A stretch of DNA of 64,000 nt from CAZSBB01 sp964605235 (GCA_964605235.1 CAZSBB010000029.1:1-64000); one strand, 5' to 3'. Numbered from the stretch's first letter, positions 52,496 to 62,078 are shown. Notes: generated by a model from the letters alone, not told the origin. Translations and numbers: made by a program.

Positions 52496-54064
52496 ATGCC
52501 CACCGCGCCCACGCGAAAGAAAACCACCAAAGCCACCCCTGAGGCTGCGAAGATCGGTCACGCCGCCCACACCAAAGCCGCCGACTCGCAGAAGGGCCTG
52601 CCCGGCGAAATCCTCCGCCCCATCGTCATCACCTTCATGGGCGCCGGCTCAAACTTCTGCTCCACCCTCACCCGCGACGTGCTGCGCATTCCCGGCGCGG
52701 AAAAACACGGCGGCGAATTCCGGCTCTGCGACATCGACCCCAAACGGCTCAAGATGATGCACAAGGTGGTGCAGACCCTCATCGACAAAATGGGCTTGAG
52801 CAAGCAATGGAAGGTGCGCTCGGGCGCTGAACGCCGCAAGCTCCTGCCCGGCTCCACCTATGCCGTGTGCTGTGTGGAAGTCTCCGGCGTCGCGTGCGTG
52901 GCGTACGACAACGACATTCCGCTCAAGTACGGCATCGACCAGTGCATCGGCGACACCGTCGGCCCCGGTGGTTTGTTCAAGGGTCTGCGCACCGTGCCGG
53001 TCTTCCTGGACATCCTGCGCGACATGGCGGAACTGTGCCCCGGCGCGATCATGCTCAACTACACCAACCCCATGAGCATGCTCTGCCTCGCCGCCGGCCG
53101 CGCGGTGCCGGAGGTGCAGGTGGTCGGCCTGTGCCATTCGGTGCAGGGCACCAGTCATCTGCTGGCGCGCTATGCCGAGGTGCCCTACAGCGAAATGGAC
53201 TGGGACTGTGCCGGCATCAATCATCTGGCGTGGTTCACCAAGCTGCGGCATAACGGACAGGACCTGTACCCCCGGCTGATCAGGAAATTCCAGGCCGAGA
53301 TCGCTGCGGGCATCAAGGAAGCCCAGGCCGGCCTGGCGCTGCACGACAGCACCGACGGCACCATGATGGCGCAGGTCAAGAAGTACCAGCAGGAAGACCT
53401 GATCCGCAAGGACATGTGCGTCAACTTCGGCGCCTTCATCACCGAGAGCAGCGGGCATCTGTCCGAGTATCTGCCTTACTACCGCAAGAGCGACGCCGGC
53501 CGGCAACTGCTGCGGCTGTGCTACCACGGCGGCAGCCGGTTCTATGCCACCAACTGGCCCACCTGGCGCCAGCGCGCCGACGCTCACCGCGCCAAGCTGG
53601 TCAGCGGCGAAGAGCAGATCAATCTGGATCGCTCCTGGGAATATGCTTCGTGGATCATCGAAGCCCGCGAGAAGGACAGTCCCTTCCGCATTTATGGCAA
53701 CGTCATGAACGCCGCCACCGTGCCCCAGGGCCAAAACCGCGGGCGGAGCTTCGGCGAAGCGGGCAAGCTCATCACCAACCTGCCCGGCGACGCGGCGGTG
53801 GAAGTTGCCTGCATGATCGACCGCAACGGCGTCAACCCCACGCGCTTCGGCGCGCTGCCCGCGCAGATGGCGCACATCTGCGCCTCCAACATGGCGTTCT
53901 TCGACCTGGCGGCCACCGCCATCATCGAGAAGAGCAAGGAGGCGGCGGCCCACGCTCTGATGCTCGATCCGCTCAGCGCCGCCGTCTGCACGCCCGCGGA
54001 AATCCGCGCCATGACCATGGAACTGTTCAAGGCCGAGAAGGAATTCCTGCCGGGTTACAAATGA
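52496..54064 (+). CDS. Glycoside hydrolase family 4 enzyme (alpha-galactosidase/glucosidase type)
   Basis: 522 residues. After an unusual Lys/Thr/Ala-rich N-terminal tail (about 37 residues) comes the NAD-binding motif IVITFMGAGSNFCSTLTRDV. The GH4 active-site signatures follow: LNYTNPMSMLC, VGLCHSVQGTSHLL (Cys/His metal site) and CAGINHLAWF, and SGHLSEYLPYYRK. GH4 enzymes cleave via NAD+ and a divalent metal, mostly on alpha-galactosides, alpha-glucosides or alpha-galacturonides. The CHS motif is of the alpha-galactosidase/galacturonidase subgroup rather than 6-phospho-glucosidase. Divergent from an AraC regulator. Confidence 0.9.
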   Translation: MPTAPTRKKTTKATPEAAKIGHAAHTKAADSQKGLPGEILRPIVITFMGAGSNFCSTLTRDVLRIPGAEKHGGEFRLCDIDPKRLKMMHKVVQTLIDKMGLSKQWKVRSGAERRKLLPGSTYAVCCVEVSGVACVAYDNDIPLKYGIDQCIGDTVGPGGLFKGLRTVPVFLDILRDMAELCPGAIMLNYTNPMSMLCLAAGRAVPEVQVVGLCHSVQGTSHLLARYAEVPYSEMDWDCAGINHLAWFTKLRHNGQDLYPRLIRKFQAEIAAGIKEAQAGLALHDSTDGTMMAQVKKYQQEDLIRKDMCVNFGAFITESSGHLSEYLPYYRKSDAGRQLLRLCYHGGSRFYATNWPTWRQRADAHRAKLVSGEEQINLDRSWEYASWIIEAREKDSPFRIYGNVMNAATVPQGQNRGRSFGEAGKLITNLPGDAAVEVACMIDRNGVNPTRFGALPAQMAHICASNMAFFDLAATAIIEKSKEAAAHALMLDPLSAAVCTPAEIRAMTMELFKAEKEFLPGYK

Positions 54065-54130
54065 GTGATAGCTCCCGGCGGAGGGGAGTTGTGGGTCAGG
54101 GGGGAAAGGCGAGTCCGGCCGGCGCGACCA

Positions 54131-54367
54131 TCAATTGTTCGCGTCGGCCGGCTTGCGTTCCCGCTTGAGCAGCGCGACGTGTTCGGCGGCATGCCAGACG
54201 CCTTTGCCGCGCGACTGGTGCGCCGGACGCAACCGCACGAAATGCGTGCCGAAGTCCTCGGCAATCTCATGCACCTTGGCGGTCACATTGTCGGAGAGAA
54301 TCCGCACCAGGTCCCCCACCATCACGGTCTGCCCGCCCTGGTCCATGGCCGCTTCCATCGATTTCAT
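54131..54367 (-). CDS. Small conserved-looking hypothetical protein (78 aa)
   Basis: 78 residues reading MKSMEAAMDQGGQTVMVGDL, then VRILSDNVTAKVHEI and FGTHFVRLRPAHQSRG. A small beta-rich domain is likely, like those of 'KOW-like' or barrel proteins, but no family is recognised. GGAAGG lies 8 bases before the ATG at 54367, so it is probably translated. It sits 200 bp downstream of the N-formylglutamate amidohydrolase-like gene on the same strand; membership in that operon is uncertain. Confidence 0.55.
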   Translation of the reverse strand: MKSMEAAMDQGGQTVMVGDLVRILSDNVTAKVHEIAEDFGTHFVRLRPAHQSRGKGVWHAAEHVALLKRERKPADANN

Positions 54368-54566
54368 CACCACAACCTTCCGGCTTGCTCAACCACACAC
54401 AACCCGCCCGCGCCCACAGCGACACGCGGGACATAGGCAATCCTAGGCGCGCAGGTCGTCGAAAATCCAGTGAGCGCGAGATTCGTGCTTTGTAGGTCCG
54501 GACTGGCCCGGACATGACTACCACACAGCGCCATTTTTGTCCTGGCCAGCCCGGCCCCCGGATGGC

Positions 54567-55265
54567 CTACAGCAGCGCCGCCAGCGCATCCCCCACCGCG
54601 CGGGTTAATCCAGCGGGAAACGCACCGTTTCCACCCACAAACTTCTGGTTCAGCTCCAACTCCAACCCCGCATAATCCGCATCGCCAAAACGTCGGCGCA
54701 GCCAGGTGGTCAAGCCATCGGCGGCGCCCCGGTAGGGTTGGTTGCGGCGGACCTGCCAGGTTTCCAGCCACGGCAGCATGGCGCTGACCACCGCGCGCTC
54801 GGCATGTCGCTGGGGGTCGTACAGCAGGCCGATCTCCACTTGCCGTTCGATGCCGTCGAACACCGGGGTGAAGGAGTGCAAGCCCACATGCACCACCCGT
54901 CGGCCGGCGCGCTGGGCGGCGGCGATGCACTGCTCGACCTGCTGCCGATGCGGCTGATAGTGGGCGGCGAGGATGTGCTGGCGTTCCTCGGCGGGCAGCG
55001 GGCGGGTGATGAAAGAGAACAGGTCGCGGTGATGTGGCGAACGGTTGAGTTCCACCAGCAGGCGCGTGGTGGTGCTGGCGATCAGCGGGCAATTGAGCCG
55101 GCGCGCCAGCTTGCGTCCCAGGCGCAGCGTGCCGGGGTCCCAGCCGCGATGGCTCGCCAGCAGGTGGACATGCTCGGCAAACAAGGGCGCCCAGCGTCGG
55201 GGCACGCGGTGGCCGCCGTGCTCACAGGTCAACAGCAACAGTGGACGTGATGCGGCCCGGCCCAT
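54567..55265 (-). CDS. N-formylglutamate amidohydrolase family protein
   Basis: 232 residues. CEHGGHRVPRRW at the N-terminus (metal-site Glu/His), HRGWDPGTLRLGRKLAR, RLLVELNRSPHHRDLFS, HVGLHSFTPVFDG and the late ELELNQKFVG are family landmarks. The classical enzyme removes formate from N-formyl-L-glutamate in histidine degradation; no hut gene is nearby. Last of four overlapping genes (protease-like, RimK-like, GCS2, this), so it probably hydrolyses an amide product of the ligases. ATG at 55265 is 15 bp after the GCS2 stop. Confidence 0.85.
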   Translation of the reverse strand: MGRAASRPLLLLTCEHGGHRVPRRWAPLFAEHVHLLASHRGWDPGTLRLGRKLARRLNCPLIASTTTRLLVELNRSPHHRDLFSFITRPLPAEERQHILAAHYQPHRQQVEQCIAAAQRAGRRVVHVGLHSFTPVFDGIERQVEIGLLYDPQRHAERAVVSAMLPWLETWQVRRNQPYRGAADGLTTWLRRRFGDADYAGLELELNQKFVGGNGAFPAGLTRAVGDALAALL

Positions 55266-55280
55266 GACGGCTCCTGCACG

Positions 55281-56600
55281 CTAAACGTCAAACACGTGCA
55301 ACTCGGCGGCACACCGCGCGAGTCGGCTGTACACGCCCCGCAAAGCCGTGCGCTCAGGGGTGTGCGGCAACGCGCGCAGCAGCCGGCGCGCCAGTGGGCC
55401 ATGCTCCAGCAGCGCATCGAGTTGGAGCGGATACGCATCCACATCCGGCTGTCCCAGTTGCCGCGCGCTCTGCACCAGATGCCGCCACAGCTCACCCGCC
55501 GAGCAACTGGAGCTGCGGGTGTAGCCGAACATTTTGAGGTACGCCGGGTCGTCGATCACCGCGGCGTCAGCGTCCCGAATACAGCGTTCGAGCAGGTTCG
55601 CCAGCGGGTCCACCGCCCACGCCTGCTGGGACGCCAGATCGCTCCACTGCTCGGCCGCCAGCAGTTTGAGCGTGGCGAGAATGGCGGAAGCGACGGCGAA
55701 ATCCGCGCGGGGGCACTCCTGCACATCCAGCACGCGAATCTCAATGGAATAGCGCTGAAAGCGGGCGATCGCGCCGCGGGCGTTGACCCATTCGTCCTGC
55801 AGCACGCCCTGGGGATCATGCGGCGCGACATCCTGATACACCTGCGCCAGCAGCGCGTGGTAGTCGTCCATGCGGAAGACTGGCTCAGGAATCACGCGCC
55901 CGGTGATGCTGGGAATCCGCTGGCAGTTGTGGCGGTACACCTCCAGCCGATTGTCCAGCAGGCCGGTGGGCTGACCATCCATCACCGGCGAGCTGGCGGC
56001 CAGCGCGGGCATGATGGGCATGAGCAGCCGAATGGCGGCATGGAGCCGGCCGAACTCGTCGTCATTGCTGAAGGGCAGGTTCAGATGCAGGCTCTGGAGG
56101 TTCGACCAGCCGTGGCCCTGGCAATTGAAGATGCGGTCGAAAGCGTGATAAATCTCGGTCTGCTCGTGGTCCCACAGGCGGGTTTCGCGGTGCGGGTCCA
56201 TCCACGGGTGCATCGCGCCGGGCAGGATGCAGGCGTTGAGTTTGGCGAGGTGCTGCTGGGCGCGGGACAGGTGGGCTTCAAAACGCTGCGCCCAGCCGTG
56301 CAGGGCGGGAATCGGCTCAGGGGTTTTGAACTCGACCACATGCTGGACCAGTTCGTTGGACCAGCCGATGTCGTCATAATCAAACCCGGAGGTGGGGCTG
56401 CCGTGCTCGGCGGCGAGCAGGTCGGCGCACACCGGGCGCACATCGAGCGTCTGGCGGTCGACGATGCCGTATTCCAGCTCGACGCCGACGACTTCAAACA
56501 GTCGGAACCGAGGCTTTGCCGCGGGTTCGTTTGGTTCCGTTGCCGGCGGCGGCGCGGAGGGCTTCGATGCGCCGGACGAAGGATTGGATGATGCGGTCAT
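55281..56600 (-). CDS. Glutamate-cysteine ligase-like (GCS2 family) carboxylate-amine ligase
   Basis: About 439 residues. The GCS2-type fold starts with FEVVGVELEYGIVD. Further landmarks are GWSNELVQHVVEFKTPEPIP, LPGAMHPWMDP, FNCQGHGWSNLQSLHLNLPF and RFQRYSIEIRVLDVQECPRAD. These proteins form an amide bond between a carboxylate and an amine with ATP. I chose ATG 56600 (AAGGA upstream); it makes a 107-bp overlap with the end of the RimK-like gene, and a later start near the conserved core is possible. Operonic with an ATP-grasp ligase, amidohydrolase and protease. Confidence 0.8.
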   Translation of the reverse strand: MTASSNPSSGASKPSAPPPATEPNEPAAKPRFRLFEVVGVELEYGIVDRQTLDVRPVCADLLAAEHGSPTSGFDYDDIGWSNELVQHVVEFKTPEPIPALHGWAQRFEAHLSRAQQHLAKLNACILPGAMHPWMDPHRETRLWDHEQTEIYHAFDRIFNCQGHGWSNLQSLHLNLPFSNDDEFGRLHAAIRLLMPIMPALAASSPVMDGQPTGLLDNRLEVYRHNCQRIPSITGRVIPEPVFRMDDYHALLAQVYQDVAPHDPQGVLQDEWVNARGAIARFQRYSIEIRVLDVQECPRADFAVASAILATLKLLAAEQWSDLASQQAWAVDPLANLLERCIRDADAAVIDDPAYLKMFGYTRSSSCSAGELWRHLVQSARQLGQPDVDAYPLQLDALLEHGPLARRLLRALPHTPERTALRGVYSRLARCAAELHVFDV

Positions 56601-58002
56601 AGAGTTCGTCCTTGAGATGTCCGTCCTCGAAGCCGGCGTCGAGGCTGGGGTTGTCGTTGACTTCCATGACCACGACCTTGCTGCCGATCTGTTTGAGGTC
56701 CACGCCGTAGAGCCCATCGCCCATGAGCCGGGCGGCTTTGACGGCGGTGGCGATCACCTTGGGAGGCGCTTGCTCCACCGGCATGGTGATGGTGCGGCCC
56801 CAGTCGTCCTTGCCGTCTTCGGTGTCCCGGCGAATCTGCCAATGCTTACGCGCCATGAAGTATTGGCAGGCATAGATCGCCTGCCCGTCGAGCACGCCCA
56901 CGCGCCAGTCGAAATCCGTGGGCACAAAACCCTGGGCGATGATCAGGTCCGAGTTGTCCAGCAGTTCCTCGACCTTCTGCGCCAGGTCCTCGGGCGTCTC
57001 GGCTTTGACCACGCCGATGGAAAACGCGCTGTCGGGCTGCTTGAGCACGCAGGGCAACCCCAGCTCTTTGGCGATCTGGTCGGCGTTGTCCTTGTGCACG
57101 ATCATGGTCGGAGGGATCGGCACCTTGTGCATGGTCAGGCATTCCGCCAGGAACACCTTGTTGCAGCAGCGGGCGATGCTGGTGGGATCGTCCATGACCG
57201 CCATGCGTTCGGCCTCGGCGCGGCGGGCGAAGCGATAGGTGTAATGATTGACGGCGGTGGTGGTGCGGATGAACAGGGCGTCGAACTCGCCGAGCCGACC
57301 AAAGTCGTCGCGGGTGATCAGTTCCGTGCCGACTTCGGCGCGTTCGGCGGCTTCACGGAACTTGCGGATCGCCGGCTCATCTGAGGGCGGGTGCTCCTCG
57401 GTGGGATCGACCAGGATCGCCAGGTGGTAGCGATACGGCTTGGTCGCCCGGCCGGACCACTGCCGCCGGCGGAAATACTCGGTGGCGGCTTCGATCACCG
57501 CGGGGCGATGGCTGTCAGGAATTTCACTGCCGCTGATGGCGCGAATGCTCTGGAGCTGCCAGGTGTGCTTCTTGACGAACGTCACCCGCAGCATGGGGCA
57601 TTGGAACCGGCCAAAGAGCTTGAGGCCCAGCGCCCGGTCGCGTTCGGCGAGGGTGCGCCCGAAGTAAATGCTCAGGGTGAACTCGTTGCTCTTGATCGGC
57701 CGCAGCGTGCGCTGCATGAGCTGGTCGAGATCGTCGGCGACGGCGCGGGAGAGCGTGGCGCTGCGCAGATCCTGGATGGTGACGATGTCCGGCTGGGGGT
57801 GATGCCGACGCGCTTCCGCCAGCAGGGACACGTAGTAACCCAGGCTCTGGTAGGCATACGAACGGCAGAGGTTGAACACGCGGGTGTTCTTGAGCGCGTT
57901 GTATTTGGGGTCGGTCAGGTACTGCCGCGCCGCGACCACTTCCACGCCGGGGATATGGACCGGCCAGTTTTCCTGGTTGTTGACCACGAGCAGAATGGGC
58001 AT
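56494..58002 (-). CDS. RimK-type ATP-grasp ligase with RLAN domain
   Basis: 502 residues. The N-terminal ~200 residues match the RLAN (RimK-like ATP-grasp N-terminal) layout (MPILLVVNNQENWPVHIPGV, FNLCRSYAYQSLGYYVSLLA). The ATP-grasp core follows, with RCCNKVFLAECLTMHKVPIP, GLPCVLKQPDSAFSIGV and VVVMEVNDNPSLDAGFE (metal-binding E-x-N). RimK-type enzymes ligate glutamate or other amino acids to a carboxyl group. It starts 1 base after the C39-like gene stop (TGACATG) and overlaps the GCS2 gene. Confidence 0.9.
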   Translation of the reverse strand: MPILLVVNNQENWPVHIPGVEVVAARQYLTDPKYNALKNTRVFNLCRSYAYQSLGYYVSLLAEARRHHPQPDIVTIQDLRSATLSRAVADDLDQLMQRTLRPIKSNEFTLSIYFGRTLAERDRALGLKLFGRFQCPMLRVTFVKKHTWQLQSIRAISGSEIPDSHRPAVIEAATEYFRRRQWSGRATKPYRYHLAILVDPTEEHPPSDEPAIRKFREAAERAEVGTELITRDDFGRLGEFDALFIRTTTAVNHYTYRFARRAEAERMAVMDDPTSIARCCNKVFLAECLTMHKVPIPPTMIVHKDNADQIAKELGLPCVLKQPDSAFSIGVVKAETPEDLAQKVEELLDNSDLIIAQGFVPTDFDWRVGVLDGQAIYACQYFMARKHWQIRRDTEDGKDDWGRTITMPVEQAPPKVIATAVKAARLMGDGLYGVDLKQIGSKVVVMEVNDNPSLDAGFEDGHLKDELYDRIIQSFVRRIEALRAAAGNGTKRTRGKASVPTV

Positions 58003-58003
58003 G

Positions 58004-58729
58004 TCAGGCGCCGATCGTAGGAGGCGGAGTCAAAATCAGCAGCTTGGCGTCGTAGGTCACGATGCCCAGCAGGATCGCGCCGATGAGGCGCCAGATGTCG
58101 ACTTCATAATAGTGACTGCCGGCAGGATTGCCGGGCATGGGTTTGGGAGTGGGGTCGGCGATGCTCACGCGGGTCAGGTCGTCGCTGATGCCCCGCAGCA
58201 CGACAAAGTGACCCACCGGCTCGCCGGCGACGTCGTCGTCCTGACAGTTCTCGGGACGCTCGCGCATGGAGCGGTAGAGCCAGGTCTGACTCAGGCCGAC
58301 GATGATCGGCGTGCGGGGGCGCAGCAGGTCGGCCAGCAACTCGGGCCGCAAGTCTTCCATGAACAGCTTGCCCCCGAGGTCGAGGTAATTGACATACGCT
58401 GCGCACGCCAGCCGCATCTTGTGGCCACGGTGGGCGCGGCGCTGGGCGTCGAGTCGCTGGCGCATGTCCGGGGCATTGGGCCCGAACCAGGTGGGATCGA
58501 AGAGCTGGAGATTGCAGGTGTAGATGGTCGCCGAGTAGCCCCGGGTCAGGGCGTCGAGCGCGAGCATGACCGCCAGCGTGCCGCCGTCGGGGTTGCGGGT
58601 GATGGAGTTGACCACTTCCTCAAAGGACAAGTCCAGCCCGAAATGGTGGTACAGACTGTGCAGACACGACGGCCCACAGGTGGTGTCGTTGGGCTGCGGC
58701 GTGATGTGGAAGTCAATCAGCGGGGGCAT
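58004..58729 (-). CDS. C39-like cysteine peptidase
   Basis: 241 residues. C39-like papain-fold protein: QPNDTTCGPSCLHSLYHHFG with the catalytic Cys near residue 18, then VGHFVVLRGI (catalytic His) and SIADPTP (Asp/Asn). No ABC-transporter domain and no GNAT domain, unlike many homologues; no signal peptide. First gene of the amidoligase operon, so it probably trims or cleaves the substrate or product of the ligases. ATG at 58729. Confidence 0.85.
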   Translation of the reverse strand: MPPLIDFHITPQPNDTTCGPSCLHSLYHHFGLDLSFEEVVNSITRNPDGGTLAVMLALDALTRGYSATIYTCNLQLFDPTWFGPNAPDMRQRLDAQRRAHRGHKMRLACAAYVNYLDLGGKLFMEDLRPELLADLLRPRTPIIVGLSQTWLYRSMRERPENCQDDDVAGEPVGHFVVLRGISDDLTRVSIADPTPKPMPGNPAGSHYYEVDIWRLIGAILLGIVTYDAKLLILTPPPTIGA

Positions 58730-58822
58730 GGGTTAAGCACTGGTCCGACCCGCCAGCGGCGTGTCGGGATGGCGAATGGGGCGATATTCTACCGAGTGTC
58801 AACCGTTGCGGAAGGGCCGGCA

Positions 58823-59422
58823 ATGCCGCTGCTGATCGACTGCTACAACCTGCTGCACGCCCCCAAGCCGCCGCCGCTGGCGGGATTGGACGCCGCCGGT
58901 CTGTGCTGGCTGCTGGCGCGCAGTCGCTGGGCGACGCAGGGGGTGACGGTGGTGTGCGATGGCCACGTCGGGCCGCTGGGTTTGACGCAATCGCCCGAAC
59001 CGAGCATCGAGCTGATTTACAGCGGCAATCGCAGCGCTGACGATGTGGTGATTGATCTGATCCAGGCCCACAGCGCCCCGCGCCGGCTGACCGTGGTCAG
59101 CACCGATCGGCAGATCCGTGCGGCCGCACGCCGGCGTCGCGCCCGCGCGGTCACCGCCGCCGAGTTCATTGGCGAGCTGACCCGCCTTGCCGTGGCGCTG
59201 CAACAGCGGGGCACCAGCGCGCCGGCTGCGTCACCGGGGGATGCGCCCGGGCTGAGCACCAGTCAGTGGCTCCGCACGTTCGGCTTCGCCGAGGAAGCCC
59301 GGCAGGCGGAGGAGGACCGTCGGCACCCCACCCGGCGGTCGGAATTGACCGATGACAATGAGGCCGCGATTGATGAATGGTTGCGCGGACAGGTGGATGG
59401 TGAGTTGACGGACGACCCGTGA
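58823..59422 (+). CDS. NYN-domain (YacP-like) putative endoribonuclease
   Basis: 199 residues. PIN-like NYN fold: MPLLIDCYNLLHA (catalytic Asp), VVCDGHVG, SADDVVIDLI, VVSTDRQIRAAARRRRARAV with conserved acidic/polar positions. Members of the YacP/Rae1 type cleave RNA. The C-terminal ~60 residues are acidic and probably disordered (LTDDNEAAIDEWLRGQ). ATG at 58823. Divergent from the C39-like gene; the upstream open frame is antisense. Confidence 0.85.
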   Translation: MPLLIDCYNLLHAPKPPPLAGLDAAGLCWLLARSRWATQGVTVVCDGHVGPLGLTQSPEPSIELIYSGNRSADDVVIDLIQAHSAPRRLTVVSTDRQIRAAARRRRARAVTAAEFIGELTRLAVALQQRGTSAPAASPGDAPGLSTSQWLRTFGFAEEARQAEEDRRHPTRRSELTDDNEAAIDEWLRGQVDGELTDDP

Positions 59423-59500
59423 GCTTCGTGGCGCTCGCACAGCGAGCCCTACCAATGGCGCGCTCGTCGGGCGGCTGTGCGAGCGCCGGCGGATTCCAGT

Positions 59501-62053
59501 TCACCGCGGCATATCCGCCTCCACCACTTCGCGCGGCAGCAGCAACTCATCCACGCTGCGCGCCAAACTCGGCGGCACCGTCAGCAGCCGCCGCGCGCCG
59601 CTGCATTTCACGAACGCCCACACCTGCCCGTCCTGCCCCGCCGACACAGGAATGTCGAAGAACCCCGCCCCGCTCATGCTGGTGAAGTTGAAGCGCTCCT
59701 GCCCGGCGCCGTCGATCACTTTGCCCGATGGGTGGCCGCAATACCCCGCCACGCGCTGCGTGCCGCGCGGCACGTAGAAGCACAGCGTCCACGCCAACGG
59801 ATAACTGATCGTCGCACCGGCATCGCTGATGAAGGTCAGCGGCAGCCCCGGTTCCCACAGCACATTGGTGCGATCCCCGCCATCGGACAGGTCGATGCGG
59901 TGCAGCCCCGCTTCCCGCGCAGTCAGCTTCACCTGCCGCGGCTCCCCATCCGGCGGAACCCGCGCCTCATCCAGCAGCGTGTCGTCGGCTTCGCTGGCGG
60001 GATACAAGCCGATGCGCACGTCGCCGCGGTCGCGGTAATGCTTGATGAGCCCGCCGGTGACGGTCAGTTCCAGCGGCTGCGCAGGCGACGCAACCCACAC
60101 GTAAAACTGCTGGCGATTCTGCGTCCCGCCGCCAAAGGCGCCCAGCTCGATGGGCGCGGTGAGCTTGAGCGGCGTCGCGGGCGTCAGGTCCAGGCTGTAG
60201 GTCCGGGGAGTGAAGTTGAACAGCGGATTATTGGCGATCCCCTCCCGCGTCCACTGCTGCACTTCCGCAGCGGAGACCGGCGTGGCGTCGTACCAGGGAT
60301 TCTCCGTGATCTTCACCCGGTAACTCACCTCGTCCGGCTGGGTCACCCGGCGGTCGATCCGATGCAACTGCCGATGAATCTCCCGGCTGTGCACCATCAG
60401 ATAGCTGCGGATGCGCAGCACAAAGCGCATGAAGGTCTCAAACGCCGCCTGCCGGGCTTCGCCGTCGGCGGTGGTGTAGTCCTGGTACAGCTCCACGTAA
60501 CGGGTGTAGATCAACAGGTCGGTCAGCCGGGCGCGCACGGCGTCATCGCTGGTCAGGCGCCAGGCGTCATCCAGATGGCGATACATCCGCCCCACCAGGT
60601 CGCGTGACATCAGCGGACGGTTGTCGCCGTCGATCAGGTCGTAGAACGCCCGCATCGGCGCGGCACAATCAGGAAAGCAATCGGTGATGAACTGCGTGAA
60701 CAGCGCATCGGTCTGGGCCGTCGCGTCGACATCCCACAAGCAACGTGCGACGTTGAAATAGCCGAAGCCGGCGGGCCCCCAGTTGCCTTCCGCTTCGCCC
60801 ACAAACAACCGGACGCCGGCGTCGCGCAGCAGGGGCAGCGTCTGCCGGGCGTAGCTGCGTCGCGTCGCTCGACCGGTGCCGGGGCGGTCCCACGACCACT
60901 GCACCACGCCCAGGTATTCATAGGTTCCGAGCATGTGCCCGCGCTCACCCCACATTTTCAGCAGCTCTTCAAAGCGATACCCGCCGCGCAGATAACCATT
61001 GGCGACCGTCACCACCACACGCGGGTCCACCTGCACCCGCGGCGGGGGCGAATGCTCGCCATAGGCGAGGATGGCGACGAAGCGCGGCGCGGCGGCATCC
61101 GTGTTGACCGCCTGCGCCACCTGCGACGCCAGCGTGTAGGCGCGATCGCTGGGCGAACCCATGGCTGCGCAGGCGTCACATTCGCACCAGCCGCCGCCGT
61201 CGGACGGTTCCATCGGCACGCCATCGGTATGCGGGTAGCGGGTGAACCAGCCTTTGGCCCAGTCGATCACCAGCGCCCGCAGGTCGGGATTGCTGATGCA
61301 GAACTTGTTGCCCTCGCGCTGGCGCGGCACGCGCGCGCCTTTGATCAGCGCCAGGTATTCGGGATGCTCGTCAAAAAGCTTTTGCTGTTCGTGCACGATG
61401 CGGTCATAGATGTGGCCGGTGGCGAGGTGGAAGCCGCGCCCCAGCCGGTTGCGGCGCTGCCATTGCAGGACCGGCTCCTTGTCGTAGTCGAAGTAACCCC
61501 CGCCGGGCCAGATGGTGCGATCGAGGAAGCTGGGGCGCTGCACTTCATCCAGGTCTAGTTGCAGCGTTGTGTGCGTCGGCACGATTTCCCAGCGTGAACC
61601 GGGCAGGTACTGGCGATGTCCCAGGCGATACAGCACATCCCACACGGCATGCGGCGCCGCCTGCTCGGTGGCGCCGATGAGCCACAGGCCGTGGGCGTCG
61701 GTGCGCAGGAGGTATTCCTCGCGCCGGCGCGGGTCCTGGCTGTCGAGTTGGTCAGCGCCCACCGCGCCGGCGGGCGTCCGCCACTGTCCCACCACCCCCA
61801 GCCGGATCGCCGGGGCGGCGACCTGCTCCCCCGCGCTGGTGGACAGAGCAAACGTCGCCCCACTGAGTTTTCCCAGCATTTCCGCCAGTTCGCGTGCGGC
61901 TTGGCGCAAGGCGGGGCTGGCGTCGGCGGTCACCACGACCTGCATGCGCGCCTGCCCTGCGCCCGCCAGTTCCAGCGGCGCAGCGTGCAGGGGCACAACC
62001 AACGACAAACTCAGGACAAAGGACAGCCACCAACCGCAGCGGTTGTTGCTCAT
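59501..62053 (-). CDS. Secreted DUF4838 protein
   Basis: 850 residues. Signal peptide WWLSFVLSLSLVVPLHA, cut near HAA. GH67-like N-terminal domain (ASPALRQAARELAEMLGKLS), DUF4838 domain (DEHPEYLALIKGARVPRQRE; MEPSDGGGWCECDAC; YGEHSPPPRVQVDP; WGPAGFGYFNVARCLWDVDA), and beta-rich C-terminal domains. The same MEPSDGGG-type core occurs in the other DUF4838 protein at 13909 (SISPSDGGGFCQC). Glycan-active role likely; mechanism unproven. Transcribed with the LacI-type gene 25 bp upstream. Confidence 0.85.
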   Translation of the reverse strand: MSNNRCGWWLSFVLSLSLVVPLHAAPLELAGAGQARMQVVVTADASPALRQAARELAEMLGKLSGATFALSTSAGEQVAAPAIRLGVVGQWRTPAGAVGADQLDSQDPRRREEYLLRTDAHGLWLIGATEQAAPHAVWDVLYRLGHRQYLPGSRWEIVPTHTTLQLDLDEVQRPSFLDRTIWPGGGYFDYDKEPVLQWQRRNRLGRGFHLATGHIYDRIVHEQQKLFDEHPEYLALIKGARVPRQREGNKFCISNPDLRALVIDWAKGWFTRYPHTDGVPMEPSDGGGWCECDACAAMGSPSDRAYTLASQVAQAVNTDAAAPRFVAILAYGEHSPPPRVQVDPRVVVTVANGYLRGGYRFEELLKMWGERGHMLGTYEYLGVVQWSWDRPGTGRATRRSYARQTLPLLRDAGVRLFVGEAEGNWGPAGFGYFNVARCLWDVDATAQTDALFTQFITDCFPDCAAPMRAFYDLIDGDNRPLMSRDLVGRMYRHLDDAWRLTSDDAVRARLTDLLIYTRYVELYQDYTTADGEARQAAFETFMRFVLRIRSYLMVHSREIHRQLHRIDRRVTQPDEVSYRVKITENPWYDATPVSAAEVQQWTREGIANNPLFNFTPRTYSLDLTPATPLKLTAPIELGAFGGGTQNRQQFYVWVASPAQPLELTVTGGLIKHYRDRGDVRIGLYPASEADDTLLDEARVPPDGEPRQVKLTAREAGLHRIDLSDGGDRTNVLWEPGLPLTFISDAGATISYPLAWTLCFYVPRGTQRVAGYCGHPSGKVIDGAGQERFNFTSMSGAGFFDIPVSAGQDGQVWAFVKCSGARRLLTVPPSLARSVDELLLPREVVEADMPR

Positions 62054-62078
62054 GATCGGATTCCTCAGGCAGGTCGAA

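Noticed and set aside
54368..54566. Looked for a terminator or small RNA after the N-formylglutamate amidohydrolase gene
   Set aside because: A GGCCA/TGGCC stem is present but without a T-run, so it was not called.
57872..58822. Extension of the NYN gene upstream to 57872
   Set aside because: Antisense to the RimK-like and C39-like genes; the catalytic LIDCYN start is at 58823.
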